A DNA stretch of 64,000 bases from Cognatiluteimonas sedimenti (GTDB taxonomy: Bacteria > Pseudomonadota > Gammaproteobacteria > Xanthomonadales > Xanthomonadaceae). The first letter of the stretch is position 1, and every line of letters starts with the position of its first letter. A program made the translations under genes and the position numbers. The notes under the pieces were generated by a model. That model was not told where the DNA came from. It saw only the letters and a list, made by a program, of their open reading frames with translations, and made no database searches. Shown here one piece after another: positions 40,085 to 48,865 of the stretch. The stretch is taken from contig NZ_JALGCL010000001.1 of NCBI RefSeq assembly GCF_022808325.1, forward strand, positions 1 to 64,000, read 5' to 3'.

Positions 40085-41725
40085 ATGCCGATGGCGCATG
40101 CGACCAGGAGCCCTGCCGGCGACAACCAGCCGCCGGAGTTCGCGCCGCGCGACCTGTGGCGCGACGACCTTGCCCTGCGCGAAGCGGTCGAGCGCGAAGG
40201 CGCGGCGGGATTCGCGCCGCGGATCGCCGCCTATGGCGCGCTCGCCGGCGATCGCCTGCTGGCGCTCGCGGCCGATGCCCACCGCGACCGCCCCCGATTG
40301 CGGCGTTTCGACGCTGCCGGACAGCGTATCGATCGCGTCGAATTCCATCCCGCCTACCACGCCGTGATGCAGGCGGCGATCGAACACGGCGTTGCCGGCC
40401 TCTCCTGGCGGGAACCGCAACCCGGTGCGCACGTGGCCCGCGCGGCGCTGGGCTACCTGCATTACCAGGCCGAACCCGGCAGCAGCTGCCCGCTGACCAT
40501 GACCCACGCCGCAGTGCCGGTGTTGCGGCGGGAACCCGGCTTGCGCGAATGGGCCGACAAGGCCGCCGCACCCCATTACGACCCGCGCGAACTGCCGATC
40601 GCCGCCAAGGCCGGCGTCACGCTCGGCATGGGGATGACGGAAAAGCAGGGCGGCAGCGACGTGCGCAGCAACACCACCACCGCGACGCCGCTGCGCGGTG
40701 GCGACCCGGAGTACGCGCTGGCCGGGCACAAATGGTTCCTGTCCGCGCCGATGTCCGACGCCTTCCTGGTGTTGGCGCAGGCGCCGGGCGGCCTGACCTG
40801 CCTGCTGGTGCCGCGGCGCCTGCCCGATGGCGAGCGCAACGCCTTCCGCCTCCTACGGCTCAAGGACAAGCTCGGCGACTGGTCCAACGCCTCCTCGGAG
40901 GTCGAGTTCAACGGCGCCCGCGGCTGGCGCGTCGGCAAGGAAGGCCACGGCATCGCCACCATCCTGGAGATGGTGATGCTGACCCGGCTGGACTGCATGC
41001 TCGGCTCCGCCGGCCTGATGCGGATGGCGCTGGCGTGCGCGGTCCACCATTGCCGGCATCGCCGCGCCTTCGGCAAGCGGCTGATCGAAAAGCCGCTGAT
41101 GCGCAACGTGCTCACCGACCTGGCCATCGAAGCCGAGGCCGCGCTTGCCCTGTCGCTTCGGGTGGCGCGGGCGGTGGACGCGGCGCGGCAGGATCCGCGC
41201 GAAGCCGCGTTCGCGCGGGTCGCCACTGCCATCGGCAAGTACTGGGTGTGCAAGCGCGCGACGGCGTTCGTCGCCGAGGCGCAGGAATGCCTCGGGGGCA
41301 ATGGCTACATCGAGGAATCGCTGTTGCCGCGGCTGTACCGCCAGGCCCCGCTCAATTCGATCTGGGAAGGGGCCGCGAACATCCAGTGCCTGGACGTGCT
41401 GCGCGCGTTGCGCGACCCCGCGACTGGCGTCGCGCTCATGGCCGGGCTCGACGTGGCCCGCGGCCTGCACCCGGCCTTCGATGCGACGATCGCGTCGCTG
41501 GGCAAGAGGATGGCGGAACCCGGCGTGGACGAGTCGGATGCGCGCACGCTGGTGGAGCGGCTGGCGCTGGCGTTGCAGGCGGCGGTGCTGCTGCGCGCCG
41601 GGAATCCACTCGCCGACGCGTTCTGTCGCAGTCGCCTGGATCGCTGCCGCGGGCTCGCGTTCGGCACCCTGCCGGCGGGCACGCGTTTCGAGGGCGTGCT
41701 CGAGCGCGTCCTGCCCGCGGATTGA
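40085..41725 (+). CDS. Acyl-CoA dehydrogenase, AidB-like
   Basis: A 546-residue acyl-CoA dehydrogenase of the AidB/isovaleryl-CoA dehydrogenase-like class. FAD-binding blocks GMGMTEKQGGSDVRSN (about 183-198), HKWFLSAPMSDAFLVLA, and RRAFGKRLIEKPLMRNVL are visible; QECLGGNGYIEESLLPRLYR is the C-terminal FAD motif. AidB is induced by alkylation damage in E. coli and has weak dehydrogenase activity. The starts at 40085 and 40091 are equally possible. No partner ETF gene is nearby. Confidence 0.88.
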   Translation: MPMAHATRSPAGDNQPPEFAPRDLWRDDLALREAVEREGAAGFAPRIAAYGALAGDRLLALAADAHRDRPRLRRFDAAGQRIDRVEFHPAYHAVMQAAIEHGVAGLSWREPQPGAHVARAALGYLHYQAEPGSSCPLTMTHAAVPVLRREPGLREWADKAAAPHYDPRELPIAAKAGVTLGMGMTEKQGGSDVRSNTTTATPLRGGDPEYALAGHKWFLSAPMSDAFLVLAQAPGGLTCLLVPRRLPDGERNAFRLLRLKDKLGDWSNASSEVEFNGARGWRVGKEGHGIATILEMVMLTRLDCMLGSAGLMRMALACAVHHCRHRRAFGKRLIEKPLMRNVLTDLAIEAEAALALSLRVARAVDAARQDPREAAFARVATAIGKYWVCKRATAFVAEAQECLGGNGYIEESLLPRLYRQAPLNSIWEGAANIQCLDVLRALRDPATGVALMAGLDVARGLHPAFDATIASLGKRMAEPGVDESDARTLVERLALALQAAVLLRAGNPLADAFCRSRLDRCRGLAFGTLPAGTRFEGVLERVLPAD

Positions 41726-41726
41726 G

Positions 41727-41745
41727 GCGCGCGGCTTCCGCGCGC
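41727..41745. terminator. Hairpin between convergent acyl-CoA dehydrogenase and ABC exporter
   Basis: An 8-bp stem GCGCGCGG/CCGCGCGC with a CTT loop lies just after the dehydrogenase stop, in the 53-base convergent gap. No T run follows on either side, so its terminator activity is uncertain. Confidence 0.35.
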
Positions 41746-41778
41746 GCATTGCGCGGTGGGTAGGCGGGTTGGCACGGG

Positions 41779-43533
41779 TCAGTCCAGGAACTGCAGCTTC
41801 GCCAGCTCCGAGTACAGGCCACCCTGCGCCATCAGCGCATCGTGCGTGCCCTCGGCGACGATCCGGCCGCGGTCCATGACCACGATCCGGTCGGCCTTGA
41901 GCACGGTCGCCAGGCGGTGCGCGATCACCAGCGTGGTGCGACCGGCCATCAGGTTTTCCAGCGCGTGCTGCACCGCGCGTTCGCTCTGCGCGTCGAGCGC
42001 GCTGGTGGCTTCGTCGAGCAGCAGCACCGGCGCGTCCTTGAGCAGGGCGCGGGCGATGACGATGCGTTGCTGCTGGCCACCGGACAGGCGCGCGCCGCGT
42101 TCGCCCAGTTCGCTGGCGAAGCCCTCCGGCAGGGCGTCGAGGAATTCGTCGGCCTCGGCCGAGGCGGCGGCGGCGCGGACCTCGGCATCGGTCGCCTCGA
42201 GCCGGCCGTAGCGGATGTTGTCGGCGGCGCTGGCGGCAAAGATCGTGGGCGACTGCGGCACCAGTGCGATGGCGTCGCGCAGCGCGGCAGGGTCGAGCGT
42301 GCGCACGTCGATGCCGTCGAGCGCGATGCCGCCACTGTCGGGATCGTGGAAGCGCAGCAGCAGCGTGAACACGGTGCTCTTGCCGGCGCCCGACGGGCCG
42401 ACCAGGGCCACGGTCTCGCCCGGCCGCACGTGCAGGTCGAAGGCCTCCAGCGCCGGCAGGTCGGGGCGCATCGGGTAGTGGAAGGTGACGGCGTCGAAGG
42501 CGATCGCGCCGCGCACCGGTTGCGGCATCGGCCGTGGCTGCGCCGGCGCGGAAATGCCTGCGGTTTCCTGCAACAGTTCGGAAATGCGCCCCATGCCGCC
42601 GGCCGCGCGCTGCAGTTCATTCCACACCTCCGCCAGCGCGCCGACCGAGCCGCCGCCGATCAGCGCGTACAGCACGAACTGGCCGAGGGTGCCCGCGCTC
42701 ATGCGCCCGCCGACTACGTCGTGCGCGCCCGACCACAGCACCAGCGTGATCGCGCCGAAGATCAGCACGATCGCCACCGCCGTCACCACCGCCTGCGCGC
42801 GGATGCGCCTGCGCGCGGTCTCGACCGCGACCGCGAGCGCGTTGCCGAAGCGGCCGCGCTCGTAGGGCTCGCGCGCGTGCGCCTGCACCGTGCGCACCGC
42901 GCCCAGGGTCTCGGTGGCGAGCATGTTGGCGTCGGCGACGCGATCCTGGCTGGCGCGCGACATCTTCTGCAGCCGGCGCCCACCGACCACGATCGGCAGC
43001 ACCGCCAGCGGGATCCCGAACAGGGCGTAGCTTGCGAGGTGGGGGCTGGTGACGAACAGCATCGCGATCGAACCGACCACCGTCACCAGGCTGCGCAGCG
43101 CCACCGACATGCTCGAACCGACCACGCTGCGCAGCAGTTCGGCGTCGGCCGTCAGGCGCGAAACCAGCTCGCCGCTGCGGTTGCGATCGAAGAAGCCGGC
43201 GTCCAGCCCGAGCAGGTGCGCGTACAGGCGATTGCGCATGTCCGCGACCACGCGTTCGCCGAGCAGGGTGACGAAGTAGAAGCGCGCCGCGGTCGCCAGC
43301 GCCAGCGCCAGCGCGACCAGGAACAAGAATACGAACGCGCGGTCGATGTTGGCACCGCTGGAAAAGCCCTGGTCGATCATGCGACGGAACGCCACCGGCA
43401 GGCTCAGGGTGGCGGTCGAGGAGCAGGCCAGTGCCGCCAGCCAGGCGGCGAACAGCCCGCGATGCGCCCTGACGAACGGCCACAGCGCGCGCAGGGTGCC
43501 GATCGGGGCCTTGGCGGGAGTCGTTCCGGTCAT
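41779..43533 (-). CDS. ABC exporter, fused permease-ATPase (MsbA/LmrA-like)
   Basis: A 584-residue half-transporter. The transmembrane domain has six helices (about 25-310). The ATPase has Walker A GPSGAGKST (about 380-388), signature LSGGQQQR (about 484-491) and Walker B VLLLDEATSALD. It probably works as a homodimer exporting a lipid or drug. The family is broad, so the substrate cannot be named. It starts 44 bases after yigZ and may belong to the ECF sigma operon. Confidence 0.9.
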   Translation of the reverse strand: MTGTTPAKAPIGTLRALWPFVRAHRGLFAAWLAALACSSTATLSLPVAFRRMIDQGFSSGANIDRAFVFLFLVALALALATAARFYFVTLLGERVVADMRNRLYAHLLGLDAGFFDRNRSGELVSRLTADAELLRSVVGSSMSVALRSLVTVVGSIAMLFVTSPHLASYALFGIPLAVLPIVVGGRRLQKMSRASQDRVADANMLATETLGAVRTVQAHAREPYERGRFGNALAVAVETARRRIRAQAVVTAVAIVLIFGAITLVLWSGAHDVVGGRMSAGTLGQFVLYALIGGGSVGALAEVWNELQRAAGGMGRISELLQETAGISAPAQPRPMPQPVRGAIAFDAVTFHYPMRPDLPALEAFDLHVRPGETVALVGPSGAGKSTVFTLLLRFHDPDSGGIALDGIDVRTLDPAALRDAIALVPQSPTIFAASAADNIRYGRLEATDAEVRAAAASAEADEFLDALPEGFASELGERGARLSGGQQQRIVIARALLKDAPVLLLDEATSALDAQSERAVQHALENLMAGRTTLVIAHRLATVLKADRIVVMDRGRIVAEGTHDALMAQGGLYSELAKLQFLD

Positions 43534-43577
43534 GCGGCCATGATGAGGGTTTGCCGTGCCTGGCGCGACCACCACGC

Positions 43578-44162
43578 CTACGCGGGCGCGAAGCGCACCC
43601 GGTCGCGCGTGGCGTCGCGCAGGTGCGCCTGCAGTGCCTCGGCGCGATCGGCGGGCAACGTCAGCCACAGGCGCAGGCCGTCGGGGGAGAACGCTTCCTC
43701 GAGTTTCTCCGCACCGAAGGCGGTGAGCGCGGCATGCACCGCACCGGTGTCGTCGAAGCCGGCTTGCAGCTGCAGCGTGCGCATGGCGACCAGTGGCACG
43801 CGCGATGCGGTGCGCAGGCACTCGGCGGCGGCGCCGCCGTAGGCGCGCACCAGGCCGCCGGCGCCGAGCTTGGTGCCGCCGAACCAGCGCGTCACCACGA
43901 CCATCACCCGATCGCAGTCCTGGCCATCGATCGCCGCCAGGATCGGGCGCCCGGCGGTGCCGGCGGGTTCGCCGTCGTCGCTGGATCGGTAGGCCGGGCC
44001 GATCCGCCAGGCCCAGCAATTGTGGGTGGCCGCCGGATCGGCGACTTCCGCGAGGAAGGCAATTGCGGCTTCGGCGCTTTCGACCGCCGCGGCGCGGGCG
44101 AGGAAGCGGCTGTGCCTGGCTTCGAGCGCGTACGTTGCCGGCGCGGCCAGCGTGTCGCTCAT
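43578..44162 (-). CDS. yigZ: YigZ/IMPACT family protein
   Basis: A 194-residue protein with the N-terminal UPF0029/IMPACT domain: RHSRFLARAA, ATHNCWAWRIG, SSDDGEPAGTAGRPIL and VTRWFGGTKLGAGGLVRAYG, with the DGEPAGTAG block near 62-70. A C-terminal DUF1949-like domain follows. The eukaryotic relative regulates Gcn2, while the bacterial function is unresolved. The start overlaps the anti-sigma-like gene by ATGA. Confidence 0.92.
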   Translation of the reverse strand: MSDTLAAPATYALEARHSRFLARAAAVESAEAAIAFLAEVADPAATHNCWAWRIGPAYRSSDDGEPAGTAGRPILAAIDGQDCDRVMVVVTRWFGGTKLGAGGLVRAYGGAAAECLRTASRVPLVAMRTLQLQAGFDDTGAVHAALTAFGAEKLEEAFSPDGLRLWLTLPADRAEALQAHLRDATRDRVRFAPA

Positions 44163-45115
44163 GGCAGCAGCGTGCGCAGGTCTTCCGGCAACGGATAGTC
44201 CGGATAGCGATGCTGGAATTCGCGCAGGCTGGCGCGGGCGTCCTCGAGCTTGCCGCCGGCCACCAGTTCGCGGATGCGCGCCAGCCAGGCGTCGCGCACC
44301 TCGGGCGAGGCCACCGTGGCCGGCGGGACATCCTCCAGCGGCATGTCCTCGCGGACGACGGCTGCCGCTGGCTGTTGCTGGCGCGCGGGTTCGGTGGGCA
44401 TGGCCACGGTGTCGGCTGCGCTGCCCTGGGCTTCGGCGGCGGTACGGGCGGTCCCGAACGCCTGCGGCGCGGCTGCGGACGGGGACGCGGCGCTGGTGTC
44501 CGCAGCCCGGGATTGCGCGGTTGCGGCTGCCTTCGCTGTGTTCGCCGGCTCCGGCGCCGGCCGTGCCTGCATGGAAGCGGGTGCATCGAACACGATCGGA
44601 GCCTCCTGCGGCGGCGCCGCGGGTGCGGGTGCGGGTGGCGGAGGCGGTGCCGGCGGACGCGCGGATTTCGCCGCGGCCGTGCCGGGCTTGCCGGCGCTGG
44701 CCGGGGGCGGCAAGGCCGCTGCCGCGGTTTCGCCCTGCACGCGTTCGGCACTCGCGATCGCCGCTGGCGGCGGGGCCGCATCGGTGGCGGCGCCACCGGG
44801 ACTGGCCGCCGCTGGCGCGTTGCGCAACGCGGAGTCGGCTTCGGAGCGATAGGCCGGGGCGACCTGCGGCAGCGGCCGCAGTTGCCATGCCAGTCCCAGG
44901 GCCAGCGCCAGCGACGCCGCCACGCCGAGGCCCAGGGGCCAGCGCCGCGACCGCCGCGGGCCGGCATCGCGATGCCCGGTCACCGCGGCATGCGCGGTGG
45001 CGAGGATGCGCGAATCCAGGGCCGGCGACGGCTCGCCATGGGGCCCCACGCGCGACAGGCGTTGCGCCAGCGCGTGTTCCTGGGGATCCAGCGATGTCGG
45101 GTCTTGTGGGGTCAT
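44159..45115 (-). CDS. Membrane anti-sigma-like protein, Ala/Pro-rich
   Basis: A 318-residue single-pass protein. A cytoplasmic N-terminus of about 55 residues is followed by a basic stretch (RRSRRWP) and one transmembrane helix at about 60-77. About 150 residues of Ala/Pro/Glu-rich low-complexity sequence follow. A C-terminal helical module (about 268-318, VRDAWLARIRELVAGGKLED, then FQHRYPDYPLPEDLR) is TPR-like. It sits 25 bases after an ECF sigma gene, so an anti-sigma role is inferred from position and topology. No ZAS/HxxxCxxC zinc motif is visible. Confidence 0.6.
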   Translation of the reverse strand: MTPQDPTSLDPQEHALAQRLSRVGPHGEPSPALDSRILATAHAAVTGHRDAGPRRSRRWPLGLGVAASLALALGLAWQLRPLPQVAPAYRSEADSALRNAPAAASPGGAATDAAPPPAAIASAERVQGETAAAALPPPASAGKPGTAAAKSARPPAPPPPPAPAPAAPPQEAPIVFDAPASMQARPAPEPANTAKAAATAQSRAADTSAASPSAAAPQAFGTARTAAEAQGSAADTVAMPTEPARQQQPAAAVVREDMPLEDVPPATVASPEVRDAWLARIRELVAGGKLEDARASLREFQHRYPDYPLPEDLRTLLP

Positions 45116-45140
45116 CGATCCTGGTTCGATTGGGTCAACG

Positions 45141-45710
45141 TCATTCCGGCAGCCGCGCGCGCAGCTTGTCCATGGCATAGCGCAACCGCGATTTCACCGT
45201 TTCGCGCCCCACGCCGGTGATTTCGCCGATCTCCTCCAGGGTGAGCTCCTGCTCCAGCCGCAACAGCAGCACCTCGCGCTGCTCCGGCGGCAACTCGTCC
45301 AGCGCCAGTTGCAGGCGGCGTCGCTGCTCGAATTCCGAAAGGGTGCGCTCGGGCGTGTCGTGGTCGGGTATGCGGGCAGTGCGCTGGTCGCCGTCGACCG
45401 GTGCCGGCGGGCGATGCTGCAGTGCGCGCCAGTGGTCGGCCAGGCGGTTGTGGGCGATGCGGTAGAGCCAGGTGCCGAACGGGGCATCCGGTCGCCATCC
45501 GGCGCGCGCCGACACCACCCGCTGCCACACGTCCTGGAACAGCTCGTCGGCCAGCGCCGGCTCGCGCAGCTGACGCAGCAGGAACCGGTACAGGCGCCCG
45601 CGATGACGCGCATAGAGCTGTTCGAATGCGGCCACGTCGCCACCGGCATAGCCCAGCATCAATGCCTCGTCGCTGGCGTCGATGCTCTCGTCCGCACGGG
45701 GTCCGTCCAT
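45141..45710 (-). CDS. ECF RNA polymerase sigma factor
   Basis: A 189-residue group IV sigma factor. Region 2 lies at about 20-88 (FEQLYARHRGRLYRFLLRQL, then DELFQDVWQRVV, and FGTWLYRIAHNRLADHWR). Region 4 lies at about 130-185 (LPPEQREVLLLRLEQELTLE, then GVGRETVKSRLRYAMDKLR). The ATG at 45710 is chosen because the upstream extension has no sigma character. It is first in a minus-strand operon with a probable membrane anti-sigma factor, yigZ and perhaps the ABC exporter. The target genes are unknown. Confidence 0.9.
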   Translation of the reverse strand: MDGPRADESIDASDEALMLGYAGGDVAAFEQLYARHRGRLYRFLLRQLREPALADELFQDVWQRVVSARAGWRPDAPFGTWLYRIAHNRLADHWRALQHRPPAPVDGDQRTARIPDHDTPERTLSEFEQRRRLQLALDELPPEQREVLLLRLEQELTLEEIGEITGVGRETVKSRLRYAMDKLRARLPE

Positions 45711-45949
45711 TGCCGGCAGGGTAAGCGCTGCGCGGGGCCGCGAGAACCCCCGGGGGCGCCCGCCCGCCCCATGCCCGCGCCGGCCGCCAGGGTTGGCGGT
45801 GACGGTTGCCGGGGGGGAAGCGCCGCATCGCACCTGCATCGTCTCGGACTGCCATTTCCGGCCGGAAACCGGCCACATGCCACGCACGAACGTCCAGGAC
45901 AGGCCGGTGGGGTTGCTGCGGCGGCCATTCGTGGCGTTATCCTGCGGCC

Positions 45950-48865
45950 ATGAGCAGGGGGAATAGCAGCGCGGACGTCGTGGAGGTGGCTGGCACGGCG
46001 GCCGCGGCGCCGACGCTGGACAGCCTCGCCGGGGCATTGACCGACACCCTGCCGACGGGGTCGTTCGTGGTCGTGCGCTGGCAGGGCGCGGATGGAGACG
46101 GGGTATCGGCGGCGGCGGGTGCATCGATGCGGTTGCGCGCGCATGCCGAGGCGATCCTGGATGGCCGCCGCCCGCCGCTGTCGGCGACCGAGATCAACGA
46201 GTCATGGGACGAACGCGGCACCCGGATCGCGCTGGCCGCGCGGCTGGCGGAAGCGCTGCCACCGGCTTCGCGCGCGGCCTGGGTGGCGCTGGCACGGCGC
46301 ACGGTCGCCGCGACCCTGGCGTCGGAGCATGCCCAGGCGCGGATCGAGTCGCTGCAGAAATCCCAGCGCCTGCAGCAGGCGCTCTACGAGATCGCCGACC
46401 TCGCCGGCTCGGGGCTGGAGATGCAGGAAATGCTCGGGCGCATCCACGCCGTGGTCGGCGGGTTGATGTATGCCGAGAATTTCTACATCGTGCTCTACGA
46501 CGACGTCCGCGAGAGCGTTCGCTTCCTGTACTTCGCCGATCGCCTCGACCCCTACGTGGCCGAGCCGGAGGTCGCGATCTCGCTCGACGAGATGCCCAAC
46601 AGCCTGACCGCCGCGCTGTTGCGCCACGGCCATCCGCTGCTGGGGCCGTCGGCGCGGCTGCGGCACGAGATGGGCGTGCACCTGGACATCGAGCACGGCC
46701 CCGACAGCGCCGACTGGCTGGGGGTGCCGATGCGCCGCGACGACCGCGTCAGCGGCGCGATCGTGGTGCAGAGCTACGACCATCCGGCCAGCTACAGCGA
46801 CGAGGACCGGGCACTGCTGGAATACGTGGCCCAGCACATCCTCACCGCGCTCGACCGCAAGCACGCCCAGGTCGAGCTCGAGCGCCGCGTCGACGAGCGC
46901 ACGCTGGAGCTGCAGCAGGCCAACCTGGTGCTGCAGGCCGAGATCGTCGAGCGCCAGCGCGCGGAAAAGCTGCAGCGCGCGCTGTACCGGATCACCGAGC
47001 TTTCGGTGACCGCCGGCAGCCTGGAGCACTTCTACGCCGACGTGCACGAGGTGGTCGGCGAGCTGCTGTACGCGCGCAACTTCTACATCGCGTTGCTGAC
47101 GCCGGACGGCGAGCAGATCGAGTTCCCGTATTCGGTCGACGAGCGCGATTCCACCCGCGTCACCCGCAAGATAGGCAAGGGCCTGACCGAGTACGTGATC
47201 ACGCATGGCGTGGCCCTGCTCGCCGATCGCGCCCGCATCGCCGAACTGGAAGCGGTCGGCGACGTGCGCAGCCACGGCGCGCTGGCGCATTGCTGGCTCG
47301 GCGTGCCGTTGTCGCGCGAGAACACGGTGGTCGGCGCGATCGCGGTGCAGAGCTATACGTCCGACATCGCCTTCACCCCGAGCGACCAGGAATTGCTGAC
47401 CTTCGTGGCCCACCACATCGGCGGCGGCCTGGGGCGCAAGCGCGCGCAGGAGCACCTCAAGGCCGCGCACTCGGAACTGGAATTCCGGGTCGAGGCGCGC
47501 ACCCAGGAACTGGCCGGCGCCAACCGCGAACTGCGCGCGCAGATCGGCGAGCGCGTGCGCGCCGAGCAGCGGTTGACCCACCAGGCCCGGCACGATGCCC
47601 TGACCGGGCTGCCGAACCGCCCGCAGCTGCTGGAGCGGCTGGACGCGGCGATCGAGCGGGCGCGCGGCAGCGCGTCGGGCGCGTTCGCGGTGCTGTTCCT
47701 CGACCTCGACCGCTTCAAGCTGATCAACGACAGCATCGGCCACGCCGCCGGCGACGAGATGCTGGTCGAGATCGGCCGCCGCATCGCCGGCGTGCTTGGC
47801 GACGACGGCGTCGTGGCGCGCTTCGGCGGCGACGAATTCGCGATCCTGGCCGAAGGCGTCGCCGACGGGCCGGCCAGCATCGCGCTGGCGACGCGGATCC
47901 TCGAGGCGCTGGGCAAGCCGCTGTGGCTGGGCGGGCGCGAGCTGTTCCCGTCCGCAAGCATCGGCATCGCGCAATGGCAGCCGCGCTACCGCCTGGGCGA
48001 GGAACTGCTGCGCGACGCCGACGCGGCGATGTACCGCGCCAAGGCCGAGGGAAGGGACCGCAGCGCATTGTTCGACGAGGCGATGCGCGCGCACGCGATC
48101 CGGCTGCTGGACCTGGAGGCGGACCTGCGGCGCGCGATCATGGGCGATGCCTTCGTGCCCCACTTCCAGCCGATCGTGCGCCTGGCCGATGGCGTGGTGG
48201 TCGGGCACGAGGCGCTGCTGCGCTGGAACCACGACCTGCACGGCGCGCTGCCCCCGGGCGAATTCATCGGCGTGGGCGAGGACAGCGGCCTGATCGAGCA
48301 GGTCGACTGGTTGATCTACGAGCGCGTGATCGCGTGGCTGCGCGACCAGCGCGACGGCTACGTGTCGATCAACGTCTCGCCGCGGCATTTCCGTTCCGAC
48401 GACTTCGCCGAGCGCCTGCTGCGGATGCTCGATGCGGCCGGCGCCGACCCCCACCGCCTGCGCATCGAGATCACCGAAGTCGCGCTGCTGGACGACGCGC
48501 CGCGCGCGCTGCGCATGCTCAACACCCTGCGCGGGCGCGGCGTGCTGGCCTTGCTGGACGATTTCGGGACCGGCTTCTCGGCGCTGTCGTACCTGCACCG
48601 GTTCCCGATCCAGTCGTTGAAGATCGACCGCAGCTTCGTCTCCGGCCTGGATGGCGAGACCCGCGCCGAAAGCCTGGCGCTGGTGCGCGCGATCCTTGCG
48701 CTGGCCGGGACGCTGGGCATCGACACCATCGGCGAAGGCATCGAGACGCCCGCGCAGCGCGACATCCTGGTCGAACTGGGCTGTCCGTTCGGCCAGGGCT
48801 ACCTGTACGGGCATCCGGCCCCGGTCGTCCCCCCGGCGGGCACCACGCAGCCGGCGCAGGCCTAG
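45950..48865 (+). CDS. GAF-GAF-GGDEF-EAL c-di-GMP signalling protein
   Basis: A 971-residue protein without membrane helices. Two GAF domains lie at about 150-300 and 350-500, each followed by a coiled coil. GGDEF is intact at 626-630, with no RxxD inhibitory site in front. The EAL domain has every key residue visible: Glu754 (EALLRW), SINVSPRHF, EITE, LDDFGTG, KIDRSF and GEGIET. It could therefore both make and degrade c-di-GMP, with the GAF ligand deciding which. The start MSRGNSS is the first Met after the divergent sigma gene; a TTATCC box lies 7 bases before it. Confidence 0.93.
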   Translation: MSRGNSSADVVEVAGTAAAAPTLDSLAGALTDTLPTGSFVVVRWQGADGDGVSAAAGASMRLRAHAEAILDGRRPPLSATEINESWDERGTRIALAARLAEALPPASRAAWVALARRTVAATLASEHAQARIESLQKSQRLQQALYEIADLAGSGLEMQEMLGRIHAVVGGLMYAENFYIVLYDDVRESVRFLYFADRLDPYVAEPEVAISLDEMPNSLTAALLRHGHPLLGPSARLRHEMGVHLDIEHGPDSADWLGVPMRRDDRVSGAIVVQSYDHPASYSDEDRALLEYVAQHILTALDRKHAQVELERRVDERTLELQQANLVLQAEIVERQRAEKLQRALYRITELSVTAGSLEHFYADVHEVVGELLYARNFYIALLTPDGEQIEFPYSVDERDSTRVTRKIGKGLTEYVITHGVALLADRARIAELEAVGDVRSHGALAHCWLGVPLSRENTVVGAIAVQSYTSDIAFTPSDQELLTFVAHHIGGGLGRKRAQEHLKAAHSELEFRVEARTQELAGANRELRAQIGERVRAEQRLTHQARHDALTGLPNRPQLLERLDAAIERARGSASGAFAVLFLDLDRFKLINDSIGHAAGDEMLVEIGRRIAGVLGDDGVVARFGGDEFAILAEGVADGPASIALATRILEALGKPLWLGGRELFPSASIGIAQWQPRYRLGEELLRDADAAMYRAKAEGRDRSALFDEAMRAHAIRLLDLEADLRRAIMGDAFVPHFQPIVRLADGVVVGHEALLRWNHDLHGALPPGEFIGVGEDSGLIEQVDWLIYERVIAWLRDQRDGYVSINVSPRHFRSDDFAERLLRMLDAAGADPHRLRIEITEVALLDDAPRALRMLNTLRGRGVLALLDDFGTGFSALSYLHRFPIQSLKIDRSFVSGLDGETRAESLALVRAILALAGTLGIDTIGEGIETPAQRDILVELGCPFGQGYLYGHPAPVVPPAGTTQPAQA

